From Candidatus Baltobacteraceae bacterium (GTDB lineage Bacteria; Vulcanimicrobiota; Vulcanimicrobiia; Vulcanimicrobiales; Vulcanimicrobiaceae), in the NCBI GenBank assembly GCA_035502855.1, contig DATJTX010000003.1:1-64000 (forward strand): a stretch of DNA of 64,000 nt. Direction: 5' to 3'. Position 1 is the first letter of the stretch. Every line of letters begins with the position of its first letter. Shown one piece after another: positions 20,731-28,703 of this stretch. A program made the position numbers and the translations under genes. The notes under the pieces were generated by a model, which was not told the DNA's origin, did no database searches, and saw only the letters and a program-made list of their open reading frames with translations.

Positions 20731-21522
20731 AAGCTTGTTGCTTTCGACCTCGACGGGACGCTGGTTGGACGCGATCTCGTGATCTCGGCGCGGGTGCGCG
20801 CGGCCGTTGCACGGATGCTCGATGCGGGCATACGCGGGTGTATCGTCACCGGCCGGATGTACCGCGCCGCGGTCCCCTTTGCGCGCGAGCTCGGCTTCGA
20901 AACGCCGCTCATCTGCTATCAAGGTGCGGCAATCGTCGACCCGCTGAGCGACGAGGTGTTGCGCGATACGCCGCTGGAGCCGGACGTCGTGAGCGAAATC
21001 ATCGGCCTCGCCGGCGAAGCGAACGTGCACCTGCAGCTCTACCGCAACGATCTCTACTATTGCGAAGTGGACAACCGCTTTTCGCAGCTCTATGCTTCGC
21101 TCTCGGAAGTCCAGCCGGTCATCGTTCCGTCTTTGCGCGAGACGTTCGCGTTCAGTGCGGCGACCAAAGCGGTGGTGATCGACGATCCGCCACGCGCGCA
21201 AGAAATGGCCGCGCTTTTCTCTGAGCGGCTCGGATCGCAAGTCTACGTCACGCGCAGCTACCCCGAGTTCGTCGAAATCCTGGACCCGCGCGTCAATAAG
21301 GGCGAAGCGCTTCGCTTTGTAGCAGCCGGCGTCGGTGTCGACATGCGCGACGTCGCCGCGATCGGCGATTCGTGGAACGACGCACCGCTGCTCGAGGCGG
21401 CGGGCCTCGGGATCGCAATGGGCAGCGCGCCCAAGGAACTGCGCGCGGTGGCGCAAGGCGTTGTCGGTGACGTGGAAGCAGACGGCGTGGCCGAAGCGAT
21501 CGAGCGGTACATCGTGGCATGA
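20728..21522 (+). CDS. Cof-type HAD-IIB phosphatase
   Basis: A 264-residue HAD hydrolase of the Cof subfamily, which dephosphorylates sugar phosphates or other small phosphoesters. Motif I is DLDGTLV (residues 7-13), motif II VTGR (about 40), motif III the Lys in NKGEAL (about 191) and motif IV GDSWNDAPLL (about 212). A C2B cap lies between motifs II and III. The start codon is supplied by the end of the upstream 50-bp repeat. Its TGA overlaps the ATG of ftsQ (ATGA), so it is translationally coupled with cell-division gene ftsQ; whether that is meaningful is unknown. Confidence 0.88.
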   Translation: MKLVAFDLDGTLVGRDLVISARVRAAVARMLDAGIRGCIVTGRMYRAAVPFARELGFETPLICYQGAAIVDPLSDEVLRDTPLEPDVVSEIIGLAGEANVHLQLYRNDLYYCEVDNRFSQLYASLSEVQPVIVPSLRETFAFSAATKAVVIDDPPRAQEMAALFSERLGSQVYVTRSYPEFVEILDPRVNKGEALRFVAAGVGVDMRDVAAIGDSWNDAPLLEAAGLGIAMGSAPKELRAVAQGVVGDVEADGVAEAIERYIVA

Positions 21523-22283
21523 GGGGCCGGCCCGAGCGGGCGCGCCGTCGCCGCGGTTCGCCCACGCGCGTACTGCGCCCGTTCCGCCTCTTGCTCGCGG
21601 TCCTGGCGATATTGGCGGCCGTTGGACTCTACCTGCTTTCGACCTGGCCCGCGCTGTATCCGCATACGATCGACGTCGAGGGTAATCGCGTCGTGTCCAA
21701 GGACCAGATCGTCGAGCGCGCGCACATCAATCTGGCGCGGAACATGTGGCTGCAGAACACGCGTGCCATGGCTGCTCGGATCGAGGCGATCCCCTACATC
21801 GACACGGCGCGCATCGCGCGGCGGCCGCCGGACACGATCGCGATTCGGGTCACCGAACGGGTGCCCTTCGCCTTCGTCGACAGTAACGGCGCGCGCGTCA
21901 CCGTCGATCGCACGCTGCGCGTGCTGCAGAACGGTGCGCCGCCGGCGCTCGCCGGCACGCTTCCGGTGCTGCGGGTCGTACTGCCCGCGCTGCCCGCGCC
22001 GGGCGCGGGCATCTCGAGCGCGGACGTTCAGACGTTAGCCGCTTGCGCGGCGGATTTGGCGGCCGCAGACGTCGATGCGCGTTCCCTCGGCTTCGACCGA
22101 TTCGGTGACGTGACCGTGGTACTGCGCAACGGCGTGCAGGTAATGCTTGGCGATCGCGCGAGCGTAACGCAGAAAATCCCGCTCATCGAACCGATCCTGC
22201 AAGTAGTCGATCGCGGCCGGCGCAAGGTCGCCGCGATCGATCTGCGGGCGATCACCACCCCGGTGGTGATCTACGCGAAATAG
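21519..22283 (+). CDS. ftsQ: Cell division protein FtsQ
   Basis: A 254-residue bitopic membrane protein. It has a short basic cytoplasmic tail (RGRPERARRRRGSP), one transmembrane helix (about 23-43), then a POTRA domain (YPHTIDVEGNRVVSKDQIVERA) and the beta domain. FtsQ bridges early and late divisome proteins in the periplasm. It sits with dnaE, the HisD-like gene and a HAD gene rather than next to ftsA, which lies 3.2 kb downstream beyond three opposite-strand genes. The start is the ATG that overlaps the upstream stop by 4 nt. Confidence 0.85.
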   Translation: MRGRPERARRRRGSPTRVLRPFRLLLAVLAILAAVGLYLLSTWPALYPHTIDVEGNRVVSKDQIVERAHINLARNMWLQNTRAMAARIEAIPYIDTARIARRPPDTIAIRVTERVPFAFVDSNGARVTVDRTLRVLQNGAPPALAGTLPVLRVVLPALPAPGAGISSADVQTLAACAADLAAADVDARSLGFDRFGDVTVVLRNGVQVMLGDRASVTQKIPLIEPILQVVDRGRRKVAAIDLRAITTPVVIYAK

Positions 22284-22286
22284 GCT

Positions 22287-22312
22287 TTAAGGAAGCTCTG
22301 AAGCTTCCTTAA
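22287..22312. terminator. Bidirectional hairpin between ftsQ and a convergent gene
   Basis: A perfect 11-bp inverted repeat, ttaaggaagct (22287-22297) and agcttccttaa (22302-22312), with a 4-nt loop lies just after the ftsQ stop. Its right arm contains the stop codon of the convergent exported-protein gene. There is no U-tract on either side. It is probably a shared transcription end. Confidence 0.6.
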
Positions 22313-22662
22313 CGAAGGACCAGGCCGTTCGCGATGAACGTGCCGTTGCTCCAATAGCCGTAGACCGCGATCCGGTCGCCCCAGCGAGGCGTGGCGCCGG
22401 TCGGATGAATCACGGTGCCGGGTTTCAGATCGATCGTCAGAACGTTTCCGTTGCGACGCCGGACGTCGACGCGATACGGACGGAAGTGCACGACCGTACC
22501 CAACACGACGTGACGGCGATCGTATTGGAATCGATCCCATCCGGGCTGCCACGTAGTGTAAACCGGGCCGTAGCCTTGCGCGGACGCAGGCGGGGCGAAC
22601 GCCGTGGAGAGACCGAGGAACAGCGAGAGAGCCAGAAGCGCGGAGATGATTTTTGTATTCAT
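22309..22662 (-). CDS. Small exported protein, unknown (DUF5666-like beta barrel)
   Basis: A 117-residue Sec-exported protein: MNTKIISALLALSLFLGLSTAF then a probable AxA cleavage at ASAQ. The mature part is rich in beta-strand and aromatic residues (VLGTVVHFRPYRVDVRRR, then NGNVLTIDLKPGTVIHP, then RWGDRIAVYGYWSNGTF), a layout like small OB-fold exported domains. No catalytic motif is visible. The start is the ATG at 22662, chosen because gaggt lies 7 nt upstream and it begins the signal peptide; an ATG at 22674 is also in frame. Its role is unknown, and the next exported gene upstream on the same strand has a similar size. Confidence 0.75.
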   Translation of the reverse strand: MNTKIISALLALSLFLGLSTAFAPPASAQGYGPVYTTWQPGWDRFQYDRRHVVLGTVVHFRPYRVDVRRRNGNVLTIDLKPGTVIHPTGATPRWGDRIAVYGYWSNGTFIANGLVLR

Positions 22663-22773
22663 TGCATACCTCACGGTGAGTACTTGCCTTCGGAGGTAAC
22701 GGTGCCCAGCCCGAACCAGTTCGAACCAACGGCGTTTTCGGCTTCTTTCTCACGCGCTTCTCATGGAAAGCAG

Positions 22774-22800
22774 GCGAGCCGCGTTGTGCACGCGGCTCGC
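22774..22800 (-). terminator. Hairpin terminator after the 100-residue exported gene
   Basis: A perfect 10-bp stem, gcgagccgcg (22774-22783) and cgcggctcgc (22791-22800), with a 7-nt loop lies about 30 nt downstream of the stop at 22830 on the minus strand. A modest pyrimidine run (ctgctttcc) follows on that strand. Confidence 0.65.
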
Positions 22801-22829
22801 GATTCATTGCTTAGAAAAACCGGATAGCG

Positions 22830-23132
22830 TCAGTGACTGCTCAGATCGGCGTACACCATTACCGCGCCTTTGATGGTGGAGAGTTTCAACTGGTCGCCGG
22901 GCTTGCATTTGCTGAAGTCAACGGTCTCGCGTCCGGCCGTAAGCGTGGTTTCGGCGCCGTTGTCCATCGCCACCTGAATGTGCTTGTTGTCGATCACCTT
23001 CTCGATTTTGACCGTATAGGTGCCGTCGGGTATCAGCGAGGCATCGATCGTATTTGCGGCCATCGCGATGCCCGGCACGGTGAGCACCGCGAGGGCCGCG
23101 AGGAGGGTGAGGAGGCTAAGTTTTTTCTGCAC
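22830..23132 (-). CDS. Small exported protein, unknown
   Basis: A 100-residue exported protein. The GTG at 23132 starts the signal peptide MQKKLSLLTLLAALAVLTVPGIAMAA and has ggag upstream. The mature part (IPDGTYTVKIEKVIDNKHIQVAM, then ETTLTAGRETVDFSKCKPGDQLKLSTIKGAVMVYADL) looks like a small beta-barrel with one Cys. It has no recognisable catalytic motif. It lies 28 nt downstream of the chemoreceptor gene on the same strand and could be transcribed with it. A periplasmic sensor-helper role is possible but unsupported. Confidence 0.7.
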   Translation of the reverse strand: MQKKLSLLTLLAALAVLTVPGIAMAANTIDASLIPDGTYTVKIEKVIDNKHIQVAMDNGAETTLTAGRETVDFSKCKPGDQLKLSTIKGAVMVYADLSSH

Positions 23133-23160
23133 GTCAACTCCGCTTTGGGAACTACCTAGC

Positions 23161-25275
23161 CTAAGATGATAGCGCAAGTGCGCCCGGGTCTTCCAGGGCC
23201 GAAGGACGCGGGGCTGCCCCGTCTTCAAAGGCCAACTGGCCGGTTTGGAACTGACCCACCAGTTCGCGCAGCTCGCTGGCCTCGGACTGCACCTCTTCCG
23301 CGCTGGTCGCCATGGTGCCGACCGCCAGGGCGTTCTCACCGACCAGATCCTGCTGTTTCTCGATGCGGTCGCCCACGGCCTGAACCGAAGTCTGCTGCTC
23401 GGTCGAGGCCCGCGCCACTTGGGCCGTGCGGTTTTCGATCTCGGAGACGCTCTCGAGAATCTGGTTGGACGTGACGGCCTGCTCGCGCATCGTCGCGGCG
23501 GCTTCGTGGGTCATCGCCCCCATTTGCTCGCTCGCTTTTGCGAGTTCTTCGGACGCTCGCGCCTGCTCGGTGGTTGCGATGCTGATGTCGCTGACCAGTT
23601 GCGCGACTTCGGTAACGCGCGTGCTGATCGTCTCGATCATCTGCGTGACGTTGCGCGCCGACTCGGCGTTGTTCTGCACGAGGTTGTTTGCGCGAGCGGT
23701 GCGCTCGAGTACGGCCGAGGTGCGGCGCTGGATATCGGCGACGAGTTGCCCGATCTGTTTGGTCGAGCTGGCGGAGTTCTCGGCCAGCTTGCGCACTTCG
23801 TCGGCGACGACCGCGAAGCCGCGGCCGTGTTCGCCGGCGCGTGCCGCTTCGATCGCGGCGTTGAGCGCGAGCAGGTTCGTCTGGTCCGCGATCTCTTCGA
23901 TCAAGCCGAGGATCTCACCGATCTGCCGCGATGCGCCGTCGAGGCTCTGCATTTCGGTCACGACGTCGGCGACCGTGTCGCTGATCGAGCCCATGCCCTT
24001 GGAGAGCGCGAGCACTTCGTTGCGGCCTTCGCGCACCTGCTGGTCGGTCACGTTCGATTCCGAGCGCACGCGCTCGGCGTTGCCGGCGACCTGCACGATC
24101 GACGCCGACATTTCCTGCGTGTTGGCCACGGCTTGTTCGACTACGGTCGCGAGATTCAAGAGATTTTGATCCATCTCTTGAATCGACGCGGTCATCTGCG
24201 CGACCGCGCTCGAAATATCGGACACCCGCCGCGCAAGGGCCTCGGCGTTGTCGGCGACAGTGCCGCCCGCGCCCGCGACGCTGTTGGAATACTGGCGCGC
24301 CTCGACCAGCGCGACCAGCTCTTCCTTCATACGGCTGTCGACCTGCAGCGCGAGCTTGCTGCTGTGTTCGGATTTGGTCTGCACGGTAAGCGAGGCTCGC
24401 TGGATTCGGCCGATCATCGACGAGATGCGGTCGGAGAACTCGTCGATCGCTTGGCCGAGCCGGCCGAGCAGATCCTGGCCATGCCAGTTGATGCGCTGCG
24501 AGAGATCGCCGGTACCCATCGATTCGAAAATTTCGACGCAGCGGCCGATGCTGCGCAAGACGATGCTGCGTAGCCAGCTGTAGAAGAGCACGATGAGGAT
24601 GATCGCGACCAGCAGCCCGCCCAGGAGGGTGTACAGGCTCGTGGTTCGTGCGGCGAGCAGCTTACTGTAGCGATCGTTCGCGAGCGTAGTGAGCGCGTTG
24701 AGCATCGCTTGCCCATCGCTGCTCTGCTTTTCGTAGGCGGCGCCGGAGGGGCCGTTGATCTGCGCGAGCGCGGCTTTGCTCTTGCCGTTCTGCAACAGGC
24801 TCACGGCCGAGAGCGCTTGGAAATCGTACGCGCTCGCGCTCGAGCTGAACGCGTCGACGAGCGGGCCGATCTGTTTGGCGATCTCGTCGCTGTTGCCGGC
24901 GCACGCCGAGGTCGTCATGTCCGCTCCGCTTTTGCTGGCGGTGCTGGTCGGACAGAAGATCTTGACCATCTTGCGCGCGTCTTCCGGGAACTGTGTGACC
25001 AGGGTGTTGGAGAGGGCGAGCTGCTTGGCGGCGGCAGCCGGATCGGATGCGGTCGCGGCTTCGAGCGTGGCAGCCCGCAGGCTGTCGGCGTCGGAGGCGA
25101 CCTTGGAATAGGCCTCTTGGCCCGCGATAACTCGCGAGTTGAGCACCTCTGCCTGGTTAGAGATCCCGTTCAAGGCCCAGAGCATGACCGGGACCATGGC
25201 GATCATCACGAGGACCACCAAGCCAAAGGCCGTCAAGAGCCCGCGTTCTAAACTCGTGCGGCGCTGTATCATCAT
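23161..25275 (-). CDS. Methyl-accepting chemotaxis protein
   Basis: A 704-residue chemoreceptor. The first transmembrane helix is at about 14-36 and a periplasmic sensor of about 175 residues follows. The second helix is at about 215-237 ([22 protein letters not shown]), then a HAMP domain. The long coiled-coil signalling domain carries the conserved hairpin tip [21 protein letters not shown] plus [11 protein letters not shown]. The sensor ligand is unknown; two cysteines (FCPTS...SACAG) in the sensor may form a disulfide. No che genes are in the window. In Myxococcus- or Pseudomonas-like systems such receptors can control pili; here that is only a possibility given the pilus operon 6.7 kb away. 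Confidence 0.95.
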   Translation of the reverse strand: MMIQRRTSLERGLLTAFGLVVLVMIAMVPVMLWALNGISNQAEVLNSRVIAGQEAYSKVASDADSLRAATLEAATASDPAAAAKQLALSNTLVTQFPEDARKMVKIFCPTSTASKSGADMTTSACAGNSDEIAKQIGPLVDAFSSSASAYDFQALSAVSLLQNGKSKAALAQINGPSGAAYEKQSSDGQAMLNALTTLANDRYSKLLAARTTSLYTLLGGLLVAIILIVLFYSWLRSIVLRSIGRCVEIFESMGTGDLSQRINWHGQDLLGRLGQAIDEFSDRISSMIGRIQRASLTVQTKSEHSSKLALQVDSRMKEELVALVEARQYSNSVAGAGGTVADNAEALARRVSDISSAVAQMTASIQEMDQNLLNLATVVEQAVANTQEMSASIVQVAGNAERVRSESNVTDQQVREGRNEVLALSKGMGSISDTVADVVTEMQSLDGASRQIGEILGLIEEIADQTNLLALNAAIEAARAGEHGRGFAVVADEVRKLAENSASSTKQIGQLVADIQRRTSAVLERTARANNLVQNNAESARNVTQMIETISTRVTEVAQLVSDISIATTEQARASEELAKASEQMGAMTHEAAATMREQAVTSNQILESVSEIENRTAQVARASTEQQTSVQAVGDRIEKQQDLVGENALAVGTMATSAEEVQSEASELRELVGQFQTGQLAFEDGAAPRPSALEDPGALALSS

Positions 25276-25326
25276 TAGCTACATCGGCCGTCCTGTGATG
25301 GGTATTTATGGCTCCGTTGTTCAGCT

Positions 25327-25356
25327 GTGGATAACGTCGGGGCTGCTTATCCGCAG
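25327..25356. promoter_or_regulatory. Pair of DnaA boxes upstream of ftsA
   Basis: TGTGGATAA at 25327-25335 is the perfect reverse form of the DnaA box TTATCCACA. TTATCCGCA at 25348-25356 is a forward box with one mismatch. The two face each other 12 nt apart in the divergent region between the chemoreceptor gene and ftsA. This suggests DnaA control of ftsAZ or the receptor gene rather than an origin. The rest of the 233-bp gap holds no recognisable gene; an AT-rich acaatatata lies at 25458-25467, near the likely ftsA promoter. Confidence 0.55.
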
Positions 25357-25508
25357 GCTGTCCCCACGCTGTCCTCAAGGAGTCCGCCGGTGGTGCGCCA
25401 AGCCCTGACGGTTCCCTCTTTTAGTACCAGGAATAGTAGGGATTGTCGAGGGGCAACACAATATATAGCGGTTAAATCGCCGCCTTCGGAGCACAGGTGA
25501 CCTAACGG

Positions 25509-26726
25509 ATGAAGCACGAGACCGTTTGCGGGCTCGATATCGGGACGACCAAGACCTGCGCGGTCGTCGCCGTGGAAGGCCCCAGCGGCTTGGAGATCGT
25601 CGGGGTCGGCGAAGCCCCGTCGCTGGGGATGCGCAAAGGCGTGGTGATCGACCTCGAGGAGACGATCAAGTCGATCGAAGCGGCCACCGAACGTGCCGAG
25701 CGGATGGCGGGAGTCCACATCGCCGACGTGTACGTCGGGATCACCGGCGACCACATCCGCAGTACCAACAATCGCGCCGTCGTCGCGACGACGAGCGACG
25801 ATCGCGAAGTGAGCAACGCCGACGTGCGCCGCGTGATCGACGCGAGCAAGATCATCAATCTTCCCGCCGATCGTCAAATCATTCACGCGCTGCCGCGCTA
25901 CTTCACCGTCGACGGACAAGAAGGCGTGGAAGATCCGATCGGGATGGCCGGCGGACGTTTGGAAGTCGACACGCACATCATCACCGGCGGTTCGAGTTTC
26001 ATCACCAACGTGCTAAAGTGCGTGCACCGTGCCGGTTTGGAAGCGGCGGGCCTCGTGTTCGAACCGCTCGCCAGCTCCGCCTCGACCCTGCTGCCGGAAG
26101 AAAAACAAGTCGGCGTCGTGCTGCTGGATATCGGCGGCGGTACGACCGACATCGCGGTCTACTCGCTCGGGAGCGCGATCTTTACGTCGACCATTCCGGT
26201 GGGCGGGAACATTCTCACCAGCGACATTTCGCTCGGGTTGAAGACCTCGCTCGCGCAAGCCGAAGAGGTGAAGAAGCAGTACGGCGCGGGCGTGGCCGAG
26301 GACGGCGAGCAAACCTTCGCGGTGTACGGATTGGACGGCCGCACGAACAAGGAATTCACGACCGCGCAATTGCGCGCGATCGTCGTTCCGCGCGTGCTGG
26401 AAACGCTGCGCATGGCCAAGCAAAAGATCATCGAGAACGTGCCGCGTGATTTGGTGCTGGGCGAAGTGGTGATCACCGGCGGAGGCGCCCTCTTGCCGGG
26501 CCTGGCGCCGATCTCCGAGGACGTGTTCGGATTGCCGACGCGGGTCGGTTCGCCGACGACGCTCACCGGTCTCACCGACGCAATGAGCCAGCCGCAGTAC
26601 GCCACCGCGATCGGCTTGGTGCTCTTCGGTCATAACGGCGAGATGGAAGAAGGCAACGGCGTGCGGCGCGGCGGCGGATCGATCGTAACGAAAGTCCGGC
26701 GATGGTTTTCAGATCTTTGGAATTGA
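25509..26726 (+). CDS. ftsA: Cell division protein FtsA
   Basis: A 405-residue actin-like ATPase that tethers FtsZ to the membrane. Phosphate-1 loop: LDIGTTKTCAVV (about 8-19). Phosphate-2/adenosine segments: LLDIGGGTTDIAVYS (about 203-217) and VVITGGGALLPG (about 318-329). The SHS2-type 1C domain lies between residues 80 and 160. The end TKVRRWFSDLWN is a clear amphipathic membrane-binding helix. Aggtga 9 nt before the ATG serves as Shine-Dalgarno. FtsZ follows 66 nt downstream. Confidence 0.96.
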   Translation: MKHETVCGLDIGTTKTCAVVAVEGPSGLEIVGVGEAPSLGMRKGVVIDLEETIKSIEAATERAERMAGVHIADVYVGITGDHIRSTNNRAVVATTSDDREVSNADVRRVIDASKIINLPADRQIIHALPRYFTVDGQEGVEDPIGMAGGRLEVDTHIITGGSSFITNVLKCVHRAGLEAAGLVFEPLASSASTLLPEEKQVGVVLLDIGGGTTDIAVYSLGSAIFTSTIPVGGNILTSDISLGLKTSLAQAEEVKKQYGAGVAEDGEQTFAVYGLDGRTNKEFTTAQLRAIVVPRVLETLRMAKQKIIENVPRDLVLGEVVITGGGALLPGLAPISEDVFGLPTRVGSPTTLTGLTDAMSQPQYATAIGLVLFGHNGEMEEGNGVRRGGGSIVTKVRRWFSDLWN

Positions 26727-26792
26727 CACGGAATCACTGTGACCCGGAAGAAGAACCCCACACAACTCACCTTCATCGAGGAGCAAGCTCAG

Positions 26793-27863
26793 ATGGCAGA
26801 TGCACGTCGCTTTCAACCCGAACATGCCGCGGCGATCAAGGTAATCGGCGTCGGCGGCGGCGGCTGCAATGCCGTCAATCGCATGATCGAGGCGGGCCTC
26901 ACCGGTGTCGAGTTCTACGCGGTGAATTCCGACGTGCAGGCGCTGCGCAGCGCGCGCACCGAGAACACCGTGCATATCGGCGGCGGCCAGACGCGCGGCC
27001 TGGGCGCCGGTGCGAATCCGGTGCTGGGGCGTGAAGCGGCGGAAGCCTCGCGCGAAGATCTGGCGATGATCCTCGACGGCTCGGATCTGGTGTTCATCAC
27101 CGCCGGCATGGGCGGCGGCACGGGCAGCGGTGCGGCGCCGGTGATCGCCGAGCTTGCGCGCGATTCCGGCGCGCTCACGATCGCGGTCGTCACCAAACCG
27201 TTCGCGTTCGAAGGACGCAAGCGCATGCAAACCGCCGAGCACGCGATCGCCGAACTCGAGGCGAAGGTCGACACCTTGATCACGATTCCGAACGAGCGCA
27301 TTCTCCAGGTGATCGAGAAACGCACGCCGCTCAATGAGGCCTTCGCCTACGCGGACGACGTCCTGCGCCAAGGAATTCAAGGCATCAGCGATCTGATCAC
27401 GCAGCCCGGGTTGATCAATCTGGATTTCGCCGACGTGAAGACGATCATGAGCGATGCGGGCAGTGCGATGATGGGCATCGGCGAAGGCTCGGGCGAGCAC
27501 CGCGCCGCCGACGCCGCGCAGAAGGCCATCGCCTCGCCGCTGCTGGAAACGACGATCGAAGGCGCGCGCGGCGTGATCTTCAACATCACCGGCGGCGCCG
27601 ACATGGCGATGTACGAGGTGAACGAGGCGGCGGAAATGATCAGCCGCGCGGTCGACTCGGACGCGCAGATCATCTTCGGCGCTTCGGTCGATCCGTCGAT
27701 GGCCGGCAAGGTGCGCGTGACGGTCTTGGCCGCCGGGTTCGGCGCACCGCGCGCCTATCGTCCCTCGGCCGGACACGCGTTCGAGAGCGGCAAGCTCGAC
27801 GCCGTGACGCCGGTGAACATGGACGACATCGAAGTGCCCGCGTTCTTGCGGTATCGCGGCTAG
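26793..27863 (+). CDS. ftsZ: Cell division protein FtsZ
   Basis: A 356-residue tubulin-like GTPase that forms the Z ring. The nucleotide-binding start is KVIGVGGGGCNAVNRM. The tubulin signature is GMGGGTGSGAAP (about 94-105), the T7 synergy region lies near the DFADVKTIM segment, and the C-terminal peptide that binds FtsA is DIEVPAFLRYRG. I chose the ATG at 26793 because gaggag lies 9 nt upstream. A GTG at 26739 is in frame and would add 18 residues (starting VTRKKNPT) with no good Shine-Dalgarno. The C-terminal linker is very short. Confidence 0.95.
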   Translation: MADARRFQPEHAAAIKVIGVGGGGCNAVNRMIEAGLTGVEFYAVNSDVQALRSARTENTVHIGGGQTRGLGAGANPVLGREAAEASREDLAMILDGSDLVFITAGMGGGTGSGAAPVIAELARDSGALTIAVVTKPFAFEGRKRMQTAEHAIAELEAKVDTLITIPNERILQVIEKRTPLNEAFAYADDVLRQGIQGISDLITQPGLINLDFADVKTIMSDAGSAMMGIGEGSGEHRAADAAQKAIASPLLETTIEGARGVIFNITGGADMAMYEVNEAAEMISRAVDSDAQIIFGASVDPSMAGKVRVTVLAAGFGAPRAYRPSAGHAFESGKLDAVTPVNMDDIEVPAFLRYRG

Positions 27864-27872
27864 AAACAAACC

Positions 27873-28694
27873 GTGGACGACCAGGGCTTTGCCGCCCGGG
27901 TGCTGGCCGATTCGGTCAGCCCCGCGGGCATCCGTTTGACGACGCTCGAAGTGCGTTTCCCGCGCTTCATCCTCGCGGAATTCAACACGCATCGCGTCTT
28001 TTCACGGAATAGCGCGAGCAGCAGAGCAATACCGACGAAGAAGCTCATCGAACGCGTGCTTGAAAATCCCGCGTTGCCGGTGGAATGGGGCGTCAACAAG
28101 CCGGGTATGTCGGCGAGTGAAGCGCTGACGACGGAACAAACGGAAGAAGCGAAAGCGGAATGGCTCCGCGCGCGCGACAGCGCGGTGGAACACGTTCGCA
28201 AGCTGCAGGCATTCAACGTCCATAAACAAGTGATCAATCGGCCGCTGGAGCCGTTCATGTGGCACGCGGTGATCGTCACCGCGACGGAGTGGAAGAATTT
28301 CTTCGCCCTTCGGCTGGCGCCGAACGCGCAGCCGGAGATTCGCGTCGCCGCGCAGCACATGCGGGCGGCAATGGATGCGTCGGAACCAACGCCGGTCGCG
28401 CCCGGTGAGTGGCATCTTCCCCTCGTGCAAGACGACGAACGCGGGTTGCCGATCGAGGAGTTGAAGAAGATCAGCGCCGCACGATGCGCGCGCGTTTCGT
28501 ACCTGACGCACGAGGGCAAGCGCGACATCGAACGCGATATCGAGCTGTGCCGACGATTGTGGACGGATCGGCACCTGAGCCCGTTCGAGCACGTGGCGAC
28601 GCCGGCCGGCGATGCGGGCTTTCACGCGAATTTTCGCGGCTGGGCGCAAATGCGCGCGGAGATCGAGGCGATGGGGGCGCATCCCGTAGAATAA
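27873..28694 (+). CDS. FAD-dependent thymidylate synthase-like protein (ThyX family, divergent)
   Basis: A 273-residue protein similar to the long ThyX branch often seen in phages and uncultured bacteria. The ThyX motif, normally RHRxxSxNExSxRY, appears as THRVFSRNSASSRA: the first Arg is Thr and the Glu is Ala. The following PTKKLIE and the C-terminal HLSPFEHVATPA segment, a strongly conserved substrate/FAD region, support the family. If active it would make dTMP from dUMP with methylene-tetrahydrofolate and FAD. It starts with a GTG 9 nt after ftsZ and is likely in that operon. No thyA is visible in the window. Confidence 0.8.
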   Translation: MDDQGFAARVLADSVSPAGIRLTTLEVRFPRFILAEFNTHRVFSRNSASSRAIPTKKLIERVLENPALPVEWGVNKPGMSASEALTTEQTEEAKAEWLRARDSAVEHVRKLQAFNVHKQVINRPLEPFMWHAVIVTATEWKNFFALRLAPNAQPEIRVAAQHMRAAMDASEPTPVAPGEWHLPLVQDDERGLPIEELKKISAARCARVSYLTHEGKRDIERDIELCRRLWTDRHLSPFEHVATPAGDAGFHANFRGWAQMRAEIEAMGAHPVE

Positions 28695-28703
28695 GGCGAG
28701 CAA

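Noticed and set aside
25327-25356. Replication origin
   Set aside because: Only two DnaA boxes are present, with no AT-rich unwinding region of useful length and no dnaA/dnaN neighbours.
26723-26751. Promoter for ftsZ from TTGACA at 26723
   Set aside because: No -10 box follows at 16-18 nt (ggaaga instead), so ftsZ is more likely transcribed with ftsA.
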